Shown here: positions 1 through 7,305 of the stretch, in pieces | Layout: each line of letters begins with the position of its first letter | Position numbering within the stretch: the stretch's first letter is position 1 | Virus record (IMG/VR): IMGVR_UViG_3300028025_004646 | Location: 1 to 21,364 of that record | Length of the DNA: 21,364 nucleotides | Reading direction: 5' to 3' (one strand) | Source of the DNA: a virus | The notes under the pieces: generated by a model | What the model was told of the DNA's origin: nothing | Databases searched by the model: none | What the model saw: the letters and a program-made list of their open reading frames with translations, nothing else | Program-made: the position numbers and the translations under genes

Positions 1-540
1 ATACTTGAAACTATGCAAGCCGATGGTTACGAAAGTGAAGAACAGGAAGATGCTTTTAGAGTTGCAGCGCAACAATGGCAAGGCGAAGGCTACCGAACGA
101 TTCAAGCCGATTTACTTTCAGGCGATGCGTCACCAGAATCTCAAGCGGTTATCGACAGTTTTGACGGGGCTATGATCCCGCTCGATAATGACGAACTCGG
201 AGGATTATGGAGAGGTCAGACGGAAGGTCTTGATAATTTAAGTGTCGGCGATTCGTTTACATCCCCACTATTCCAAGCAACAAGTACCGACCCAATCACC
301 GCAGCAGGGTTTTCAAAAGCAAGTGGTGGTGTTCTCGGTGGCATAAAAGAAGGCGAATCTGTTACTGTTTTACGAATTGATCCTTTCGGTACAAAAGGTG
401 TTGTAATTCCAGGCAGTCAAGAATACGAAGTTGTTCTTGCGCGTGGAACTCGATTTACAGTAGAAGATATTTCAGATACAGTTATCAACGGAGTAAAAAT
501 GAGAGTAATCGAAGTATCAACGGAACTCGACGATGAGTAA
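1..540 (+). CDS. ADP-ribosyltransferase domain protein (5' partial), likely C-terminus of a MuF/portal-type virion protein
   Basis: The frame is open from the first base, so the gene starts upstream and only its last 179 codons are visible. The R-S-E signature of arginine-type ADP-ribosyltransferases can be read: an LWRG arginine codon at 211-213, an FQATST strand (variant of STS, codons 280-288) and an EYE triplet (ExE motif, 421-429) just before VVLARGTRF, the usual ARTT-loop context. Such enzymes transfer ADP-ribose from NAD to a protein. In phages the domain is often fused to MuF-type head proteins, and T4 Alt is a known virion ART injected with the DNA. Location just before the protease supports a virion role, which is inference. 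The stop overlaps the next gene by 8 bases. Confidence 0.8.
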   Translation: MLETMQADGYESEEQEDAFRVAAQQWQGEGYRTIQADLLSGDASPESQAVIDSFDGAMIPLDNDELGGLWRGQTEGLDNLSVGDSFTSPLFQATSTDPITAAGFSKASGGVLGGIKEGESVTVLRIDPFGTKGVVIPGSQEYEVVLARGTRFTVEDISDTVINGVKMRVIEVSTELDDE

Positions 541-844
541 AGTAGAAAGATTCGCGGGTTCGTTCACCGAAGGGGCTACTTATGTCAAACGAGGCAAAGT
601 CAAAAAAGCCGAAGGCGATCTAGTTCAATACTTTGGGCAAGTCGATATGGACAACGCCATCTATGCGATCTATCGCAAGAGATATACAGATGATCTCATC
701 TATCAGGAACAATGGAACCAAAGTACAAGTTCGTGGAACTTTACTACGAGGCTAATGGGCTTGATAACAGGAGGGGACTGTACACTGACGGAGATCCAAG
801 AGGCAGACGCTATGAAGGCGTTTCCCGTGGCATTTCCCGCCTAG
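533..844 (+). CDS. hypothetical protein, 103 aa
   Basis: I do not recognise this family. It starts at an ATG inside the last codons of the ART gene, so translation is probably coupled. The protein is mixed charged and aromatic with several Tyr and Trp residues (IYAIYRKRY, QEQWNQSTSSWNF), and shows no membrane segment or signal peptide. Its N-terminal KRGKVKKAEGD resembles the linker style of neighbouring head proteins. Position between the ART protein and the protease suggests a head-assembly or ART-associated accessory role, for example an immunity partner or adaptor, but nothing in the sequence settles this. Confidence 0.75.
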   Translation: MSKVERFAGSFTEGATYVKRGKVKKAEGDLVQYFGQVDMDNAIYAIYRKRYTDDLIYQEQWNQSTSSWNFTTRLMGLITGGDCTLTEIQEADAMKAFPVAFPA

Positions 845-873
845 TTTGGTGGATACTTAGGGCGGAGGAATAA

Positions 874-2217
874 ATGCCATACGAAATTAGCACAGATAAC
901 CCTACTTGTTCAGGCTACGCAGTCCAGAAGCCCGATACTAAAGAGGTTGTCGGTTGCCACGCAAAGCGCAGCGATGCAGTATCGCAACTCCGCGCCCTGT
1001 ATATCAATGTTCCAGATGCCGTATCTAAGGCAAGTGAGCAAGATCTAGTCGCACTCCACGAAAAGTTTCACAAAACATATGCAAGTCCAGATTCAGACGC
1101 GTTGATCGAAAGTCATCATTGGCTATCTCTCGGACTCAAAAAGATGGGTATCCGTTTACCTTCTGAACCTGATTGGGACAGTGCAATAGCCTCCTCAAAG
1201 TGGGAAATCGCAGTGGACGGCGTTGACCTCGAGGAACTCGGATTAACCGAAGATCCTTTTGTCCGCAGTCTTGTTGATGATTGGGAAAATGGCGGAGATA
1301 ACTTTTTGCTAGGCGAAATCATTACAAATGAAGGTCGCGAGTATGTAGTAAAAATGGCAGATGTATCCGTCGATACAGTTTTGAAAATCGCAGAAGATGA
1401 AACATTTATCCCACCAGCAGGTGTAATCGCCGAAGGCAAGCGGGCACTGGCTTGGATCAAAGAAGGACATCAAGGCGATGGATTTACAGATGTTGGTCGC
1501 GCTCGCGCTTCACAGTTAGCGGGCGGTCGTCCAGTGTCCTTGCGAACAATCAGAAGAATGAACTCTTACTTGATCAGACATAAGAACGATTCCAAAGGTG
1601 AAGGTTACAAGCCTGGAAGTAAAAAGTACCCAAGTCCAGGAAGGGTTGCTTGGGCAGCGTGGGGCGGTGACGCTGGAAAGTCTTGGGCGGAATCAATCGT
1701 GCGTCGCGCCGAAAATGCGGAAAAGTCAATGGATGTTATTAAGGCTGACGGCGAAAGAAAGTTCACACTCGCACCGATGTACATTCCAGACAGACTTGAT
1801 GCTCACGACGAATGGACTGATGCAGACGAATTACAAAAAGCCGTTTGGGACTATGTAAAGTCAGGCGATCGCCGTATTCGACTTCAACACAATAAGGAAG
1901 TTGTTGCGGGCGAATGGTTGGAAATTATGTCTTTCCCTTACGAACTCACCGTGCCTATGCAAAAGGCTGATGGAACTAGCACGACAGCCACCTATCCAGC
2001 CAACACCGTGTTTCTTGGTGTGCAGTGGGAAGATTGGGCGTGGGACTTAGTAAAATCTGGAAAGTTGCGAGGATATTCAATCGGTGGAACCGCAGCCCGA
2101 CTCAAAGCGGATCTTCCTGCGCCACAAAAGGTGGAAAACTCCAATCCGTCAGTGAACAGTGTGCATATTGATACAATAGCAAAACCTAAACAAAAACCGA
2201 AAAAGGTAAACAAATGA
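874..2217 (+). CDS. fused prohead protease, XkdF-like C-terminal domain
   Basis: Three blocks are visible. Residues 1-45 hold a small domain with SGYAVQK and VVGCHAKRSDAVSQLRALY, of a type often found at the start of phage head proteins. Residues 178-280 carry a conserved phage block including KGEGYKPG, YPSPGRVAWAAWGGDAGKSW. Residues 296-415 match the XkdF putative phage serine protease: YIPDRLDAHDEW, IRLQHNKEVVAGEWLE, VFLGVQWEDWAWDLVKSGKL and GYSIGG. H311 or H339 and S402 are the candidate catalytic residues. It should cleave scaffold and capsid N-termini during maturation, as expected from its place before scaffold and capsid genes. A GGCGGAGGA ribosome site lies at 860-868. The stop overlaps the next start as ATGA. 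The Lys/Pro-rich tail contains NSVHIDTI, which resembles the capsid N-terminus. Confidence 0.82.
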   Translation: MPYEISTDNPTCSGYAVQKPDTKEVVGCHAKRSDAVSQLRALYINVPDAVSKASEQDLVALHEKFHKTYASPDSDALIESHHWLSLGLKKMGIRLPSEPDWDSAIASSKWEIAVDGVDLEELGLTEDPFVRSLVDDWENGGDNFLLGEIITNEGREYVVKMADVSVDTVLKIAEDETFIPPAGVIAEGKRALAWIKEGHQGDGFTDVGRARASQLAGGRPVSLRTIRRMNSYLIRHKNDSKGEGYKPGSKKYPSPGRVAWAAWGGDAGKSWAESIVRRAENAEKSMDVIKADGERKFTLAPMYIPDRLDAHDEWTDADELQKAVWDYVKSGDRRIRLQHNKEVVAGEWLEIMSFPYELTVPMQKADGTSTTATYPANTVFLGVQWEDWAWDLVKSGKLRGYSIGGTAARLKADLPAPQKVENSNPSVNSVHIDTIAKPKQKPKKVNK

Positions 2218-2819
2218 AACCTACCGAGAAAACAGTATTGGACGCACTTCGATCAACGACTCTTGCTTATCTATCAACAGCGGAGTTCGCTGAGGTCGAA
2301 AAGGCAGTCGAACGTGACGGAATACTCAATGTCACTGGTAGTGTGCGTAAACTATTAGAAGTAGCAGTTCAAAAGCACGGATCTCACAATCAGGCTTCGC
2401 ACGGCGGAAAAGGTGGCGGTCGTAAAGGCGGAGGTGGCGGTGGAACTGCGCCTAGTGATAACGACACAGGAACAGGACGCGACGATAAATTGGTCGATCA
2501 ACTCGCCACAGATGTTGATAAAGTAAAAGAAGACCTCGACGCATTCTATGATGATTTAGATGATGGGGATTCCGACGATGATGTAATTGGCAGAGTCAGT
2601 GACTCTTTAGACGCTTCAACAAGAAATATGGAGTCAGCGATGAATACCACGGACATTGATAAGCACACAGCATTGATGGACACAGCAGAAGGTCACTTGA
2701 GAGATGCTGCAAGTGCTGCTTCATTTGGGTCTAAAGATTTGCAAGATTCATTTAAGCGACCTTTAGAGCGATTAGCCGACGAAGCAAACTCTTATTTACT
2801 TACATTGGATGATGATTGA
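2214..2819 (+). CDS. hypothetical head-region protein with HGSHNQASHGG motif, 201 aa
   Basis: The ATG overlaps the protease stop (ATGA), indicating translational coupling. Residues 1-50 look helical. Residues 54-78 hold KHGSHNQASHGG followed by a Gly/Lys/Arg-rich stretch, then an acidic Asp-rich helical region to the end (DDKLVDQLATDVDKVKEDLDA, DDLDDGDSDDD). HxxH(N/D)QxxHG motifs are common in phage portal, MuF and protease proteins, but their function is not known to me. The same motif recurs in the next gene. A scaffold-like or assembly-adaptor role is inferred from composition and position only. Confidence 0.72.
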   Translation: MKPTEKTVLDALRSTTLAYLSTAEFAEVEKAVERDGILNVTGSVRKLLEVAVQKHGSHNQASHGGKGGGRKGGGGGGTAPSDNDTGTGRDDKLVDQLATDVDKVKEDLDAFYDDLDDGDSDDDVIGRVSDSLDASTRNMESAMNTTDIDKHTALMDTAEGHLRDAASAASFGSKDLQDSFKRPLERLADEANSYLLTLDDD

Positions 2820-2947
2820 TGGCAATTTTCTTAGGTGACTACTCGATCCACGGTAAAAGAGCGTCCGTAGAAGAAGAATTAGCAAAACACGGATCGCATA
2901 ACCAAGCCTCGCACGGAGGCAAGGGCGGTGGTCGCAAAGGTGGCGGC
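2373..2947 (+). repeat. duplicated KHGSHNQASHGG coding segment (2373-2435 and 2885-2947)
   Basis: Two 63-base segments in adjacent genes code for the same 21 residues, but differ at many third codon positions (for example TCTCACAAT against TCGCATAAC). Protein identity is kept while DNA differs, so the peptide is under selection and not a recent copy. Confidence 0.8.
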
Positions 2948-3145
2948 ACTTATGACGACAGTAAGTTTAATCCTGATGATTCCGAAGGTGAAGATTCGAT
3001 CGAAGACAAGAACCCAAAAACTCCAACAAAATTACCGCGCAGAATCGATGACTCCGAGGAGGAGTACGAAGAATTAGACGCAGACGATCCAAAATGGATG
3101 GATGATATGGACATTATCCGCCCGCCGAAAAGAAAAAGGAAGTAA
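2819..3145 (+). CDS. small acidic protein sharing an N-terminal leader and HGSHNQASHGG motif with its neighbours, 108 aa
   Basis: I chose the ATG at 2819, which overlaps the previous stop as TGATG, rather than the TTG at 2816. The ATG gives MAIFLGDYSIHGKR, nearly the same as the N-terminus of the following gene (MAIFLGDYNIFGKR). Residues 23-43 repeat the KHGSHNQASHGG plus Gly/Lys/Arg block of the preceding gene. The rest is acidic and low-complexity (DDSEEEYEELDADD) and ends in a basic RPPKRKRK tail. The protein looks like a mosaic of pieces from both neighbours, consistent with unequal duplication. Function unknown; disordered virion or scaffold-accessory protein is the best guess. Confidence 0.7.
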   Translation: MAIFLGDYSIHGKRASVEEELAKHGSHNQASHGGKGGGRKGGGTYDDSKFNPDDSEGEDSIEDKNPKTPTKLPRRIDDSEEEYEELDADDPKWMDDMDIIRPPKRKRK

Positions 3146-3151
3146 CTCAAT

Positions 3152-4186
3152 ATGGCAATTTTCTTAGGCGACTACAATATCTTTGGCAAGCGCGAAGATA
3201 TGAATGTTATCCGCGACAAAAACGGCAAGTACGCAGCGGTGATCCGCAAAGCGGAAGGCGATAAATGTCCGATCGCAACTCGCGATGTTTCAGTTAATCT
3301 TGCAAACCGCGAAAAGGCAATCGAAACGGCAGCCTATGGTCCATTAAATCCAGCAGAACCAAACACTGACTTTTGGAACGCAAAGGCAAAGCGTTGGGAA
3401 CTCCCTATCGCCGAAGCAAAGAAATCTCTTTGTGGTAATTGTGCAGCGTTTATCAAAACTCCCGAAATGTTGGAATGTATCGAAGCAGGTCTTGGAACTC
3501 AAAATCCATCGGGTGCGATGGACACCATCAAAGCGGGCGATCTCGGATATTGCGAGGCATTCGATTTCAAGTGCGCTTCTGCTCGAACTTGTGACGCGTG
3601 GATCTCAGGAGGACCCGTCACAAAGGCTAAAAGTCTTAAAGTGGGCGATGTTGTTTCTTATTCACTCCGCAAGCCAGAAGGAACTATCACGGCGACAGCG
3701 CAGGTAGAACGCGTGGAAACGGACGGAAAAGTGAAGATTCAAGGAACAGGCGAATCAAAAGAAGCAACTTCCGAAGACCCAGTGGCAGTTTTGCGCGTCT
3801 ATGCCGAAACCGAAGCAGGTCTGGTGGAAACCGATCGCCGTATCCTAAAACCATTCAGTGAACTGCGCCTTACAAGCAAAAAACTTGAAAAAGCAACCGA
3901 AGACACCCTTGCCGATAAGGTAAAAGAACATAACGAATCCGTTGGGAATGCAGCAAGTAAAAGAACGACGGTTGGAACTTTGATGAATGTTTATCGCCGT
4001 GGGATCGGTGCATACAATACAAATCCATCCTCAGTGCGTCCGAATGTTACAGGTTCCCAACAATGGGCGATGGCGCGAGTCAACGGATTTTTGTACGGCT
4101 TGAAAAATGGTCGTTTTAGGAACAAGCCTTACGACACCGACTTGCTTCCCGACTCTCATCCGCTACATAGGAAAGACGACAAGTAA
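3152..4186 (+). CDS. three-part Cys-rich head-region protein (putative metal binding, Tudor/SH3-like, C-terminal VYRRG domain)
   Basis: After the MAIFLGDYNIFGKR leader come three blocks. Residues 38-152 hold seven cysteines (39, 94, 97, 109, 134, 141, 147) in a CGNCAAF - MLECI - GYCEAF - KCASARTCDAW arrangement that suggests a bound metal or iron-sulfur cluster, recalling HiPIP-type spacing. Residues 162-236 (VGDVVSYSLRKPEGT to RILKPFSEL) resemble the small DUF2945/Tudor-like beta-barrels found in phage head proteins. Residues 256-340 contain VYRRGIGAYN, SSVRPNVTGSQQWAMARVNGFLYGLKNG and DTDLLPDSHPLHRK, a conserved phage block of unknown function. An AAGGAAG site precedes the ATG. The exact biochemical role is unknown; position implies head assembly. 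Confidence 0.8.
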   Translation: MAIFLGDYNIFGKREDMNVIRDKNGKYAAVIRKAEGDKCPIATRDVSVNLANREKAIETAAYGPLNPAEPNTDFWNAKAKRWELPIAEAKKSLCGNCAAFIKTPEMLECIEAGLGTQNPSGAMDTIKAGDLGYCEAFDFKCASARTCDAWISGGPVTKAKSLKVGDVVSYSLRKPEGTITATAQVERVETDGKVKIQGTGESKEATSEDPVAVLRVYAETEAGLVETDRRILKPFSELRLTSKKLEKATEDTLADKVKEHNESVGNAASKRTTVGTLMNVYRRGIGAYNTNPSSVRPNVTGSQQWAMARVNGFLYGLKNGRFRNKPYDTDLLPDSHPLHRKDDK

Positions 4187-4262
4187 GTGTCGTTTTCGTG
4201 TCGCATAGCCACTCGCAACACAGTTTGATGTTATTCTGCTCAAATGATGGAAAGGTTGTTCA

Positions 4263-5177
4263 ATGCCTAAGGCTCGCAAGATGGTTTCCCTCAACATCCA
4301 AGAAACGAGTGGCGTAGATCACCCTGCACATCTACAAGAGGGGTGGTTGGTCATTAAGTCCTCGGATTCTGATGTATCAGACCTTCTCTCAGACCTTGCA
4401 AAAAACGACAACGATTCAAGCGATCGCTTGATACAAGATGGGACTGAGGAGGAACCAATGGCCCAAGATGAATCAACAATCGACACTTCTGTTGAAGAAA
4501 CAGAAGTAGTTGAAAAAGATGCTCTTGCCGACGCTAACGCGAAGATCAAAGAACTCGAAATGAAACTCGGCGAGACAATGAAGAAACTCGAAGATACAAA
4601 GAAAATGTACGACGAGGACAAGAAAAAGATGATGGGTGAAGAAGACAAGAAGAAGATGAAGTTCGGTGAAGATGAGGACAAAATGAAGAAGTCCGAAGCC
4701 GAGGAACTCATCAAGTCTGCACCAGAAGCAGTACAAATCATTATCGCCGAAATGCGTAAGTCAGCAGATGAGGCACTTGCTCGCGCTAACGCAGCAGAAG
4801 AAGTTTTACTAAAAGAGCGTGAAGTACACGCAGACGCCGAAGCAATCGCAAAGGCAAAGGCGTGGTCACACCTCCCTATCGAAGCAGAGAAGATTGGTCC
4901 CGCCCTACGCAAGTTGGCAGGTATTGATACAGATCTTGCTAAGGCAGTCGAAGATATGCTTAATGCTGTTGAAGCACAAGCAGAATCAGCAAATATCTTT
5001 GCCGAAATCGGCAAGTCAGGAACACCTACCAGCGGTTCTGCATACGAGCAGTTATCGTCAATGGCAAAGGCTGTTTCTGAAACAAGCGGTATCACATTTG
5101 AACAGGCTTTCACTAAGGCTGTTTCTCAAGATCCCGCCTTGTACAGTCAATACCTCAACGAGAAAGGTGTCAAGTAA
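4263..5177 (+). CDS. capsid scaffolding protein, 304 aa
   Basis: The N-terminus (SGVDHPAHLQEGWLVIKS) is a signature seen at the start of phage scaffold or protease-scaffold proteins. Residues 85-200 form a highly charged, Lys/Glu-rich predicted coiled coil with runs such as KKKMMGEEDKKKMKFGEDED, and the C-terminal third is helical, ending LYSQYLNEKGVK. Scaffolds line the inside of the procapsid and are removed before packaging, usually by the protease encoded upstream. Immediate placement before decoration and capsid genes fits. A GGAAAGG ribosome site lies at 4249-4255. A second, better ribosome site and in-frame ATG occur inside the gene at 4458. The stop overlaps the next ATG by one base. 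Confidence 0.85.
   Translation: MPKARKMVSLNIQETSGVDHPAHLQEGWLVIKSSDSDVSDLLSDLAKNDNDSSDRLIQDGTEEEPMAQDESTIDTSVEETEVVEKDALADANAKIKELEMKLGETMKKLEDTKKMYDEDKKKMMGEEDKKKMKFGEDEDKMKKSEAEELIKSAPEAVQIIIAEMRKSADEALARANAAEEVLLKEREVHADAEAIAKAKAWSHLPIEAEKIGPALRKLAGIDTDLAKAVEDMLNAVEAQAESANIFAEIGKSGTPTSGSAYEQLSSMAKAVSETSGITFEQAFTKAVSQDPALYSQYLNEKGVK
4446..4452 (+). promoter_or_regulatory. internal ribosome binding site for a nested scaffold
   Basis: GAGGAGG sits five bases before an in-frame ATG at 4458. It is stronger than the GGAAAGG site of the full-length start at 4263. Confidence 0.5.
4458..5177 (+). CDS. putative nested short scaffold from internal in-frame start, 239 aa
   Basis: Starting at the ATG of MAQDESTIDTS, residue 66 of the long form, this product would lose the HPAHLQEGW head and keep the entire coiled coil and C-terminus. 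Nested protease/scaffold genes with internal starts are classic in phages, for example lambda C/Nu3. Here the long form lacks a protease domain, so the two forms would differ only by the 65-residue N-terminal module. The support is the ribosome site and frame alone; the codons before it could simply encode EEEP by chance. Confidence 0.4.
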   Translation: MAQDESTIDTSVEETEVVEKDALADANAKIKELEMKLGETMKKLEDTKKMYDEDKKKMMGEEDKKKMKFGEDEDKMKKSEAEELIKSAPEAVQIIIAEMRKSADEALARANAAEEVLLKEREVHADAEAIAKAKAWSHLPIEAEKIGPALRKLAGIDTDLAKAVEDMLNAVEAQAESANIFAEIGKSGTPTSGSAYEQLSSMAKAVSETSGITFEQAFTKAVSQDPALYSQYLNEKGVK

Positions 5178-5572
5178 TGGCATATGAATTCAGTAATTAC
5201 TCAGTAAAGGTTACGCTCGTTGCGGGTGCAGACCTATCTACAAAGCAGTACACATTCGTCAAGTTGAACTCATCAGGACAGGCAGTAGCCTGCGACGGTG
5301 CAACCGATATTCCAATCGGAGTTCTACAAAATGCTCCAACATCAGGACAGGAAGCAGAAGTCCTTATTGTTGGCGGAACAAAGATTGTCGCTGGCGCAGC
5401 ACTTAGCGAAGGCGCACTAATCGGAACATCCTCAGCAGGTAAGGCAGTCGCTCTTGTCGCTGGAACAGATACCACCAAATATGTTGTTGGCACAATTCTT
5501 ACAGAATCAGGCGCAGATGCAAACGTCGTGACTGCTGTAGTTAACTGCGCTAACCCTGGTCGAGCAGCATAA
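5177..5572 (+). CDS. capsid decoration protein (DUF2190-like), 131 aa
   Basis: This is a small beta-rich, Ala/Gly/Val-rich protein with a DUF2190-like pattern: YTFVKLNSSGQAV, DIPIGVLQNAPTSGQEAEVLIVGGTKIVAGAAL, followed by IGTSSAGKAVAL and VGTILTESGADANVVTAVV. Proteins of this family sit as trimers on the outside of capsids at three-fold positions and stabilise the expanded shell. The order scaffold, decoration, major capsid is the standard one. The start overlaps the scaffold stop by one base. Confidence 0.82.
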   Translation: MAYEFSNYSVKVTLVAGADLSTKQYTFVKLNSSGQAVACDGATDIPIGVLQNAPTSGQEAEVLIVGGTKIVAGAALSEGALIGTSSAGKAVALVAGTDTTKYVVGTILTESGADANVVTAVVNCANPGRAA

Positions 5573-5586
5573 GGAGCAAATAAAAA

Positions 5587-6564
5587 ATGCCACAGCCAAA
5601 TATCAATTCAGTTCACGTTGATGCGATCCTGACCAACATCTCGATCGGTTATCTACAGAACCAAGACTCATTCATCGCAGATAAGGTATTCCCAGTAGTA
5701 CCTGTCGATAAGAAGTCAGACAAGTTCTTCACATATACCAAGAATGATTGGTTCCGCGACGAGGCTCAACGCCGTGCCGATGGAACAGAATCAGCAGGTA
5801 GCGGATACAACCTTTCAACAGGTACATATTCAGCAGATGTTTTCGCCTTCCATAAGGACGTAGGCGATCAGACAGTTGCTAACGCAGATGCTCCTTTGAA
5901 TCCTCTACGCGAAGCAACCGAGTTTGTAACTCGCCGTTTGCTTCTCCGCAAGGAAATCCAGTTCGTTTCTGACTTTTTCACCACAGGTGTATGGGCAGAC
6001 GATGTAACAGGTGTCGCAGGAACTCCATCAGCAGGTGAGACAAAGCAGTGGTCAGATTATTCATCTTCTGATCCAATCAATGACATTGAGGCTGCTAAGT
6101 CAGAGATTCTTGGAAATACAGGAATGGAAGCAAATACCCTAGTTCTAGGATATGAAGTTTTCCGTCAACTCAAGAATCACCCAGATCTAGTTGATCGCAT
6201 TAAGTACACATCAAGCAACACAATCACCGAAGATATGCTTGCTCGTATGTTCGATCTCGATCGTGTTCTTGTCGCTAAGGCAGTAAAGGCAACGAACAAC
6301 GAAGGTGCAGCCGAGGCGTATTCATTCGCTTACGGTAAGTCAGCACTTCTCGCACACGTTGCTTCTGCTCCTGGATTGCTAACCCCTTCTGCTGGATACA
6401 CCTTCTCTTGGACTGGTGTTTCAGGCGGAATCGGATCAACAATCGGAGTATCTTCATTCCGTATGGAGTCACTCAAGGCAGAGCGTGTTGAAGCCGAAAT
6501 GGCATTCGATAACAAGGTTATCGGTGCAGATCTTGGCTACTTCTGGACATCAATCGTCGCTTAA
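5587..6564 (+). CDS. major capsid protein, 325 aa
   Basis: The length and sequence fit an HK97-fold major capsid protein. Features include an N-terminal region NINSVHVDAILTNISIGYL, ADKVFPVVPVDKKSDKFFTY, an E-loop-like stretch around residues 50-80 (WFRDEAQRRADG), FAFHKDVGDQTVANADAPLNP, and the VTRRLLLRKEIQFVSDFF helix of the capsid spine. The middle (LVLGYEVFRQLKNHPDLVDRIKYTS) and the C-terminal FSWTGVSGG segment also match this type. It is the most abundant virion protein. AGGAG upstream at 5572-5576 serves as ribosome site. It is followed directly by a strong terminator. Confidence 0.9.
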   Translation: MPQPNINSVHVDAILTNISIGYLQNQDSFIADKVFPVVPVDKKSDKFFTYTKNDWFRDEAQRRADGTESAGSGYNLSTGTYSADVFAFHKDVGDQTVANADAPLNPLREATEFVTRRLLLRKEIQFVSDFFTTGVWADDVTGVAGTPSAGETKQWSDYSSSDPINDIEAAKSEILGNTGMEANTLVLGYEVFRQLKNHPDLVDRIKYTSSNTITEDMLARMFDLDRVLVAKAVKATNNEGAAEAYSFAYGKSALLAHVASAPGLLTPSAGYTFSWTGVSGGIGSTIGVSSFRMESLKAERVEAEMAFDNKVIGADLGYFWTSIVA

Positions 6565-6572
6565 TTAAGTCG

Positions 6573-6613
6573 ATGGAAGGGGAGAGCATTAAATTGTTCT
6601 CCCCTTCTTTCTT
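6573..6613 (+). terminator. intrinsic terminator after the major capsid gene
   Basis: A perfect ten-base stem (GAAGGGGAGA at 6576-6585 with TCTCCCCTTC at 6598-6607) can extend by three pairs including one G-U to leave a six-base loop, and is followed by a T-rich run TTTCTT. It lies nine bases after the capsid stop codon. Confidence 0.85.
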
Positions 6614-6629
6614 AAACAAAGGAAAATAA

Positions 6630-7070
6630 ATGGCTGTAAACCTTATTACAAAAGGCAACGCAAAAGTAGGACAGTTGACTGTTGCTCAAGACCTTCAAGT
6701 TCGCGACGATATTTATGTCGCAGGACATCTCGGACTAGATGTTTCAGTTAACAACATCACAGATGGTGCTTCAATGGCATTTACAGCGGCTCAACTGCTT
6801 GCTGGAATTGTTACAGCGACACCAACCGCTGCTCGTACACTTTCTGCACCAACAGCAGCGACACTTATCGCAGCAGTTACACCTGCAACAGCAGTAGGTA
6901 GCGGATACGAGTTCACAGTAATCAACCTTGCTAGTGCTACTCACGTTCTCACACTTGGAACTGCAACAGGAACAACAATCGTTGGTCTAGCAACAATCCA
7001 GCCTGCAACATCAGCAACATTTGTTGCTCGTATTGCTTCCAGTTCAGCAGTAGTTATCTACCGAAAGTAA
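6630..7070 (+). CDS. beta-rich virion protein, head-fibre/decoration-like, 146 aa
   Basis: It begins MAVNLITKGNAKVGQLTVAQ and continues with a low-complexity Ala/Thr stretch (FTAAQLLAGIVTATPTAART and PTAATLIAAVTPATAVGSG), then beta strands EFTVINLASATHVLTL and a final VVIYRK strand. The 'AAQLLxGIVTATPTAARTLxxPTA' theme recurs in phage capsid-surface and fibre proteins, where it forms a small beta sandwich. GGAAA before the ATG is the ribosome site. As the first gene after the capsid terminator it may be expressed at a lower level than the capsid protein. Exact partner unknown. Confidence 0.72.
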   Translation: MAVNLITKGNAKVGQLTVAQDLQVRDDIYVAGHLGLDVSVNNITDGASMAFTAAQLLAGIVTATPTAARTLSAPTAATLIAAVTPATAVGSGYEFTVINLASATHVLTLGTATGTTIVGLATIQPATSATFVARIASSSAVVIYRK

Positions 7071-7074
7071 TCCA

Positions 7075-7278
7075 ATGAAAGCAAAACTACTCAAGCAGAT
7101 GACCGTTGATGGCAAAACTTTGGCGTCGGGGGCGATAGTCGATGTGAGTGGATGGCGTAACGCTAAATCTTTGGAAAGTATGCGTTATATCGCGTTCGTT
7201 CAAGAAGAAGTTCCTGTGGTTGAAAAGCCAAAGGTCGCCAAAATAAAAGAAGAAATACGCGAAATCTCACTTAGTTAA
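7075..7278 (+). CDS. small hypothetical protein, 67 aa
   Basis: It starts four bases after the previous stop, so it is probably translationally coupled. The N-terminal half (KAKLLKQMTVDGKTLASGAIVDVSGW) resembles short beta-rich phage proteins found next to head-tail genes. The tail is charged (VVEKPKVAKIKEEIREI). No family is recognised with certainty. The ribosome site is weak. Confidence 0.6.
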   Translation: MKAKLLKQMTVDGKTLASGAIVDVSGWRNAKSLESMRYIAFVQEEVPVVEKPKVAKIKEEIREISLS

Positions 7279-7285
7279 TTAGGTT

Positions 7286-7305
7286 GGGCGGTCTTCGGAT
7301 CGCCC
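7286..7305 (+). terminator. UUCG-tetraloop hairpin in intergenic gap
   Basis: GGGCGGTC and GATCGCCC pair over eight bases (one G-U) around a TTCG loop closed by C-G, the exceptionally stable tetraloop type. No T run follows, so it may be a weak or factor-dependent terminator, a processing site or a 3' stabiliser of the upstream message. Confidence 0.45.

Noticed and set aside
4319-5113. 264-codon open frame on the minus strand opposite the scaffold gene
   Set aside because: It is Ser/Ala/Phe-rich low complexity with no start context or family resemblance. It is explained by the Lys/Glu/Ala codon bias of the scaffold coiled coil read in reverse.
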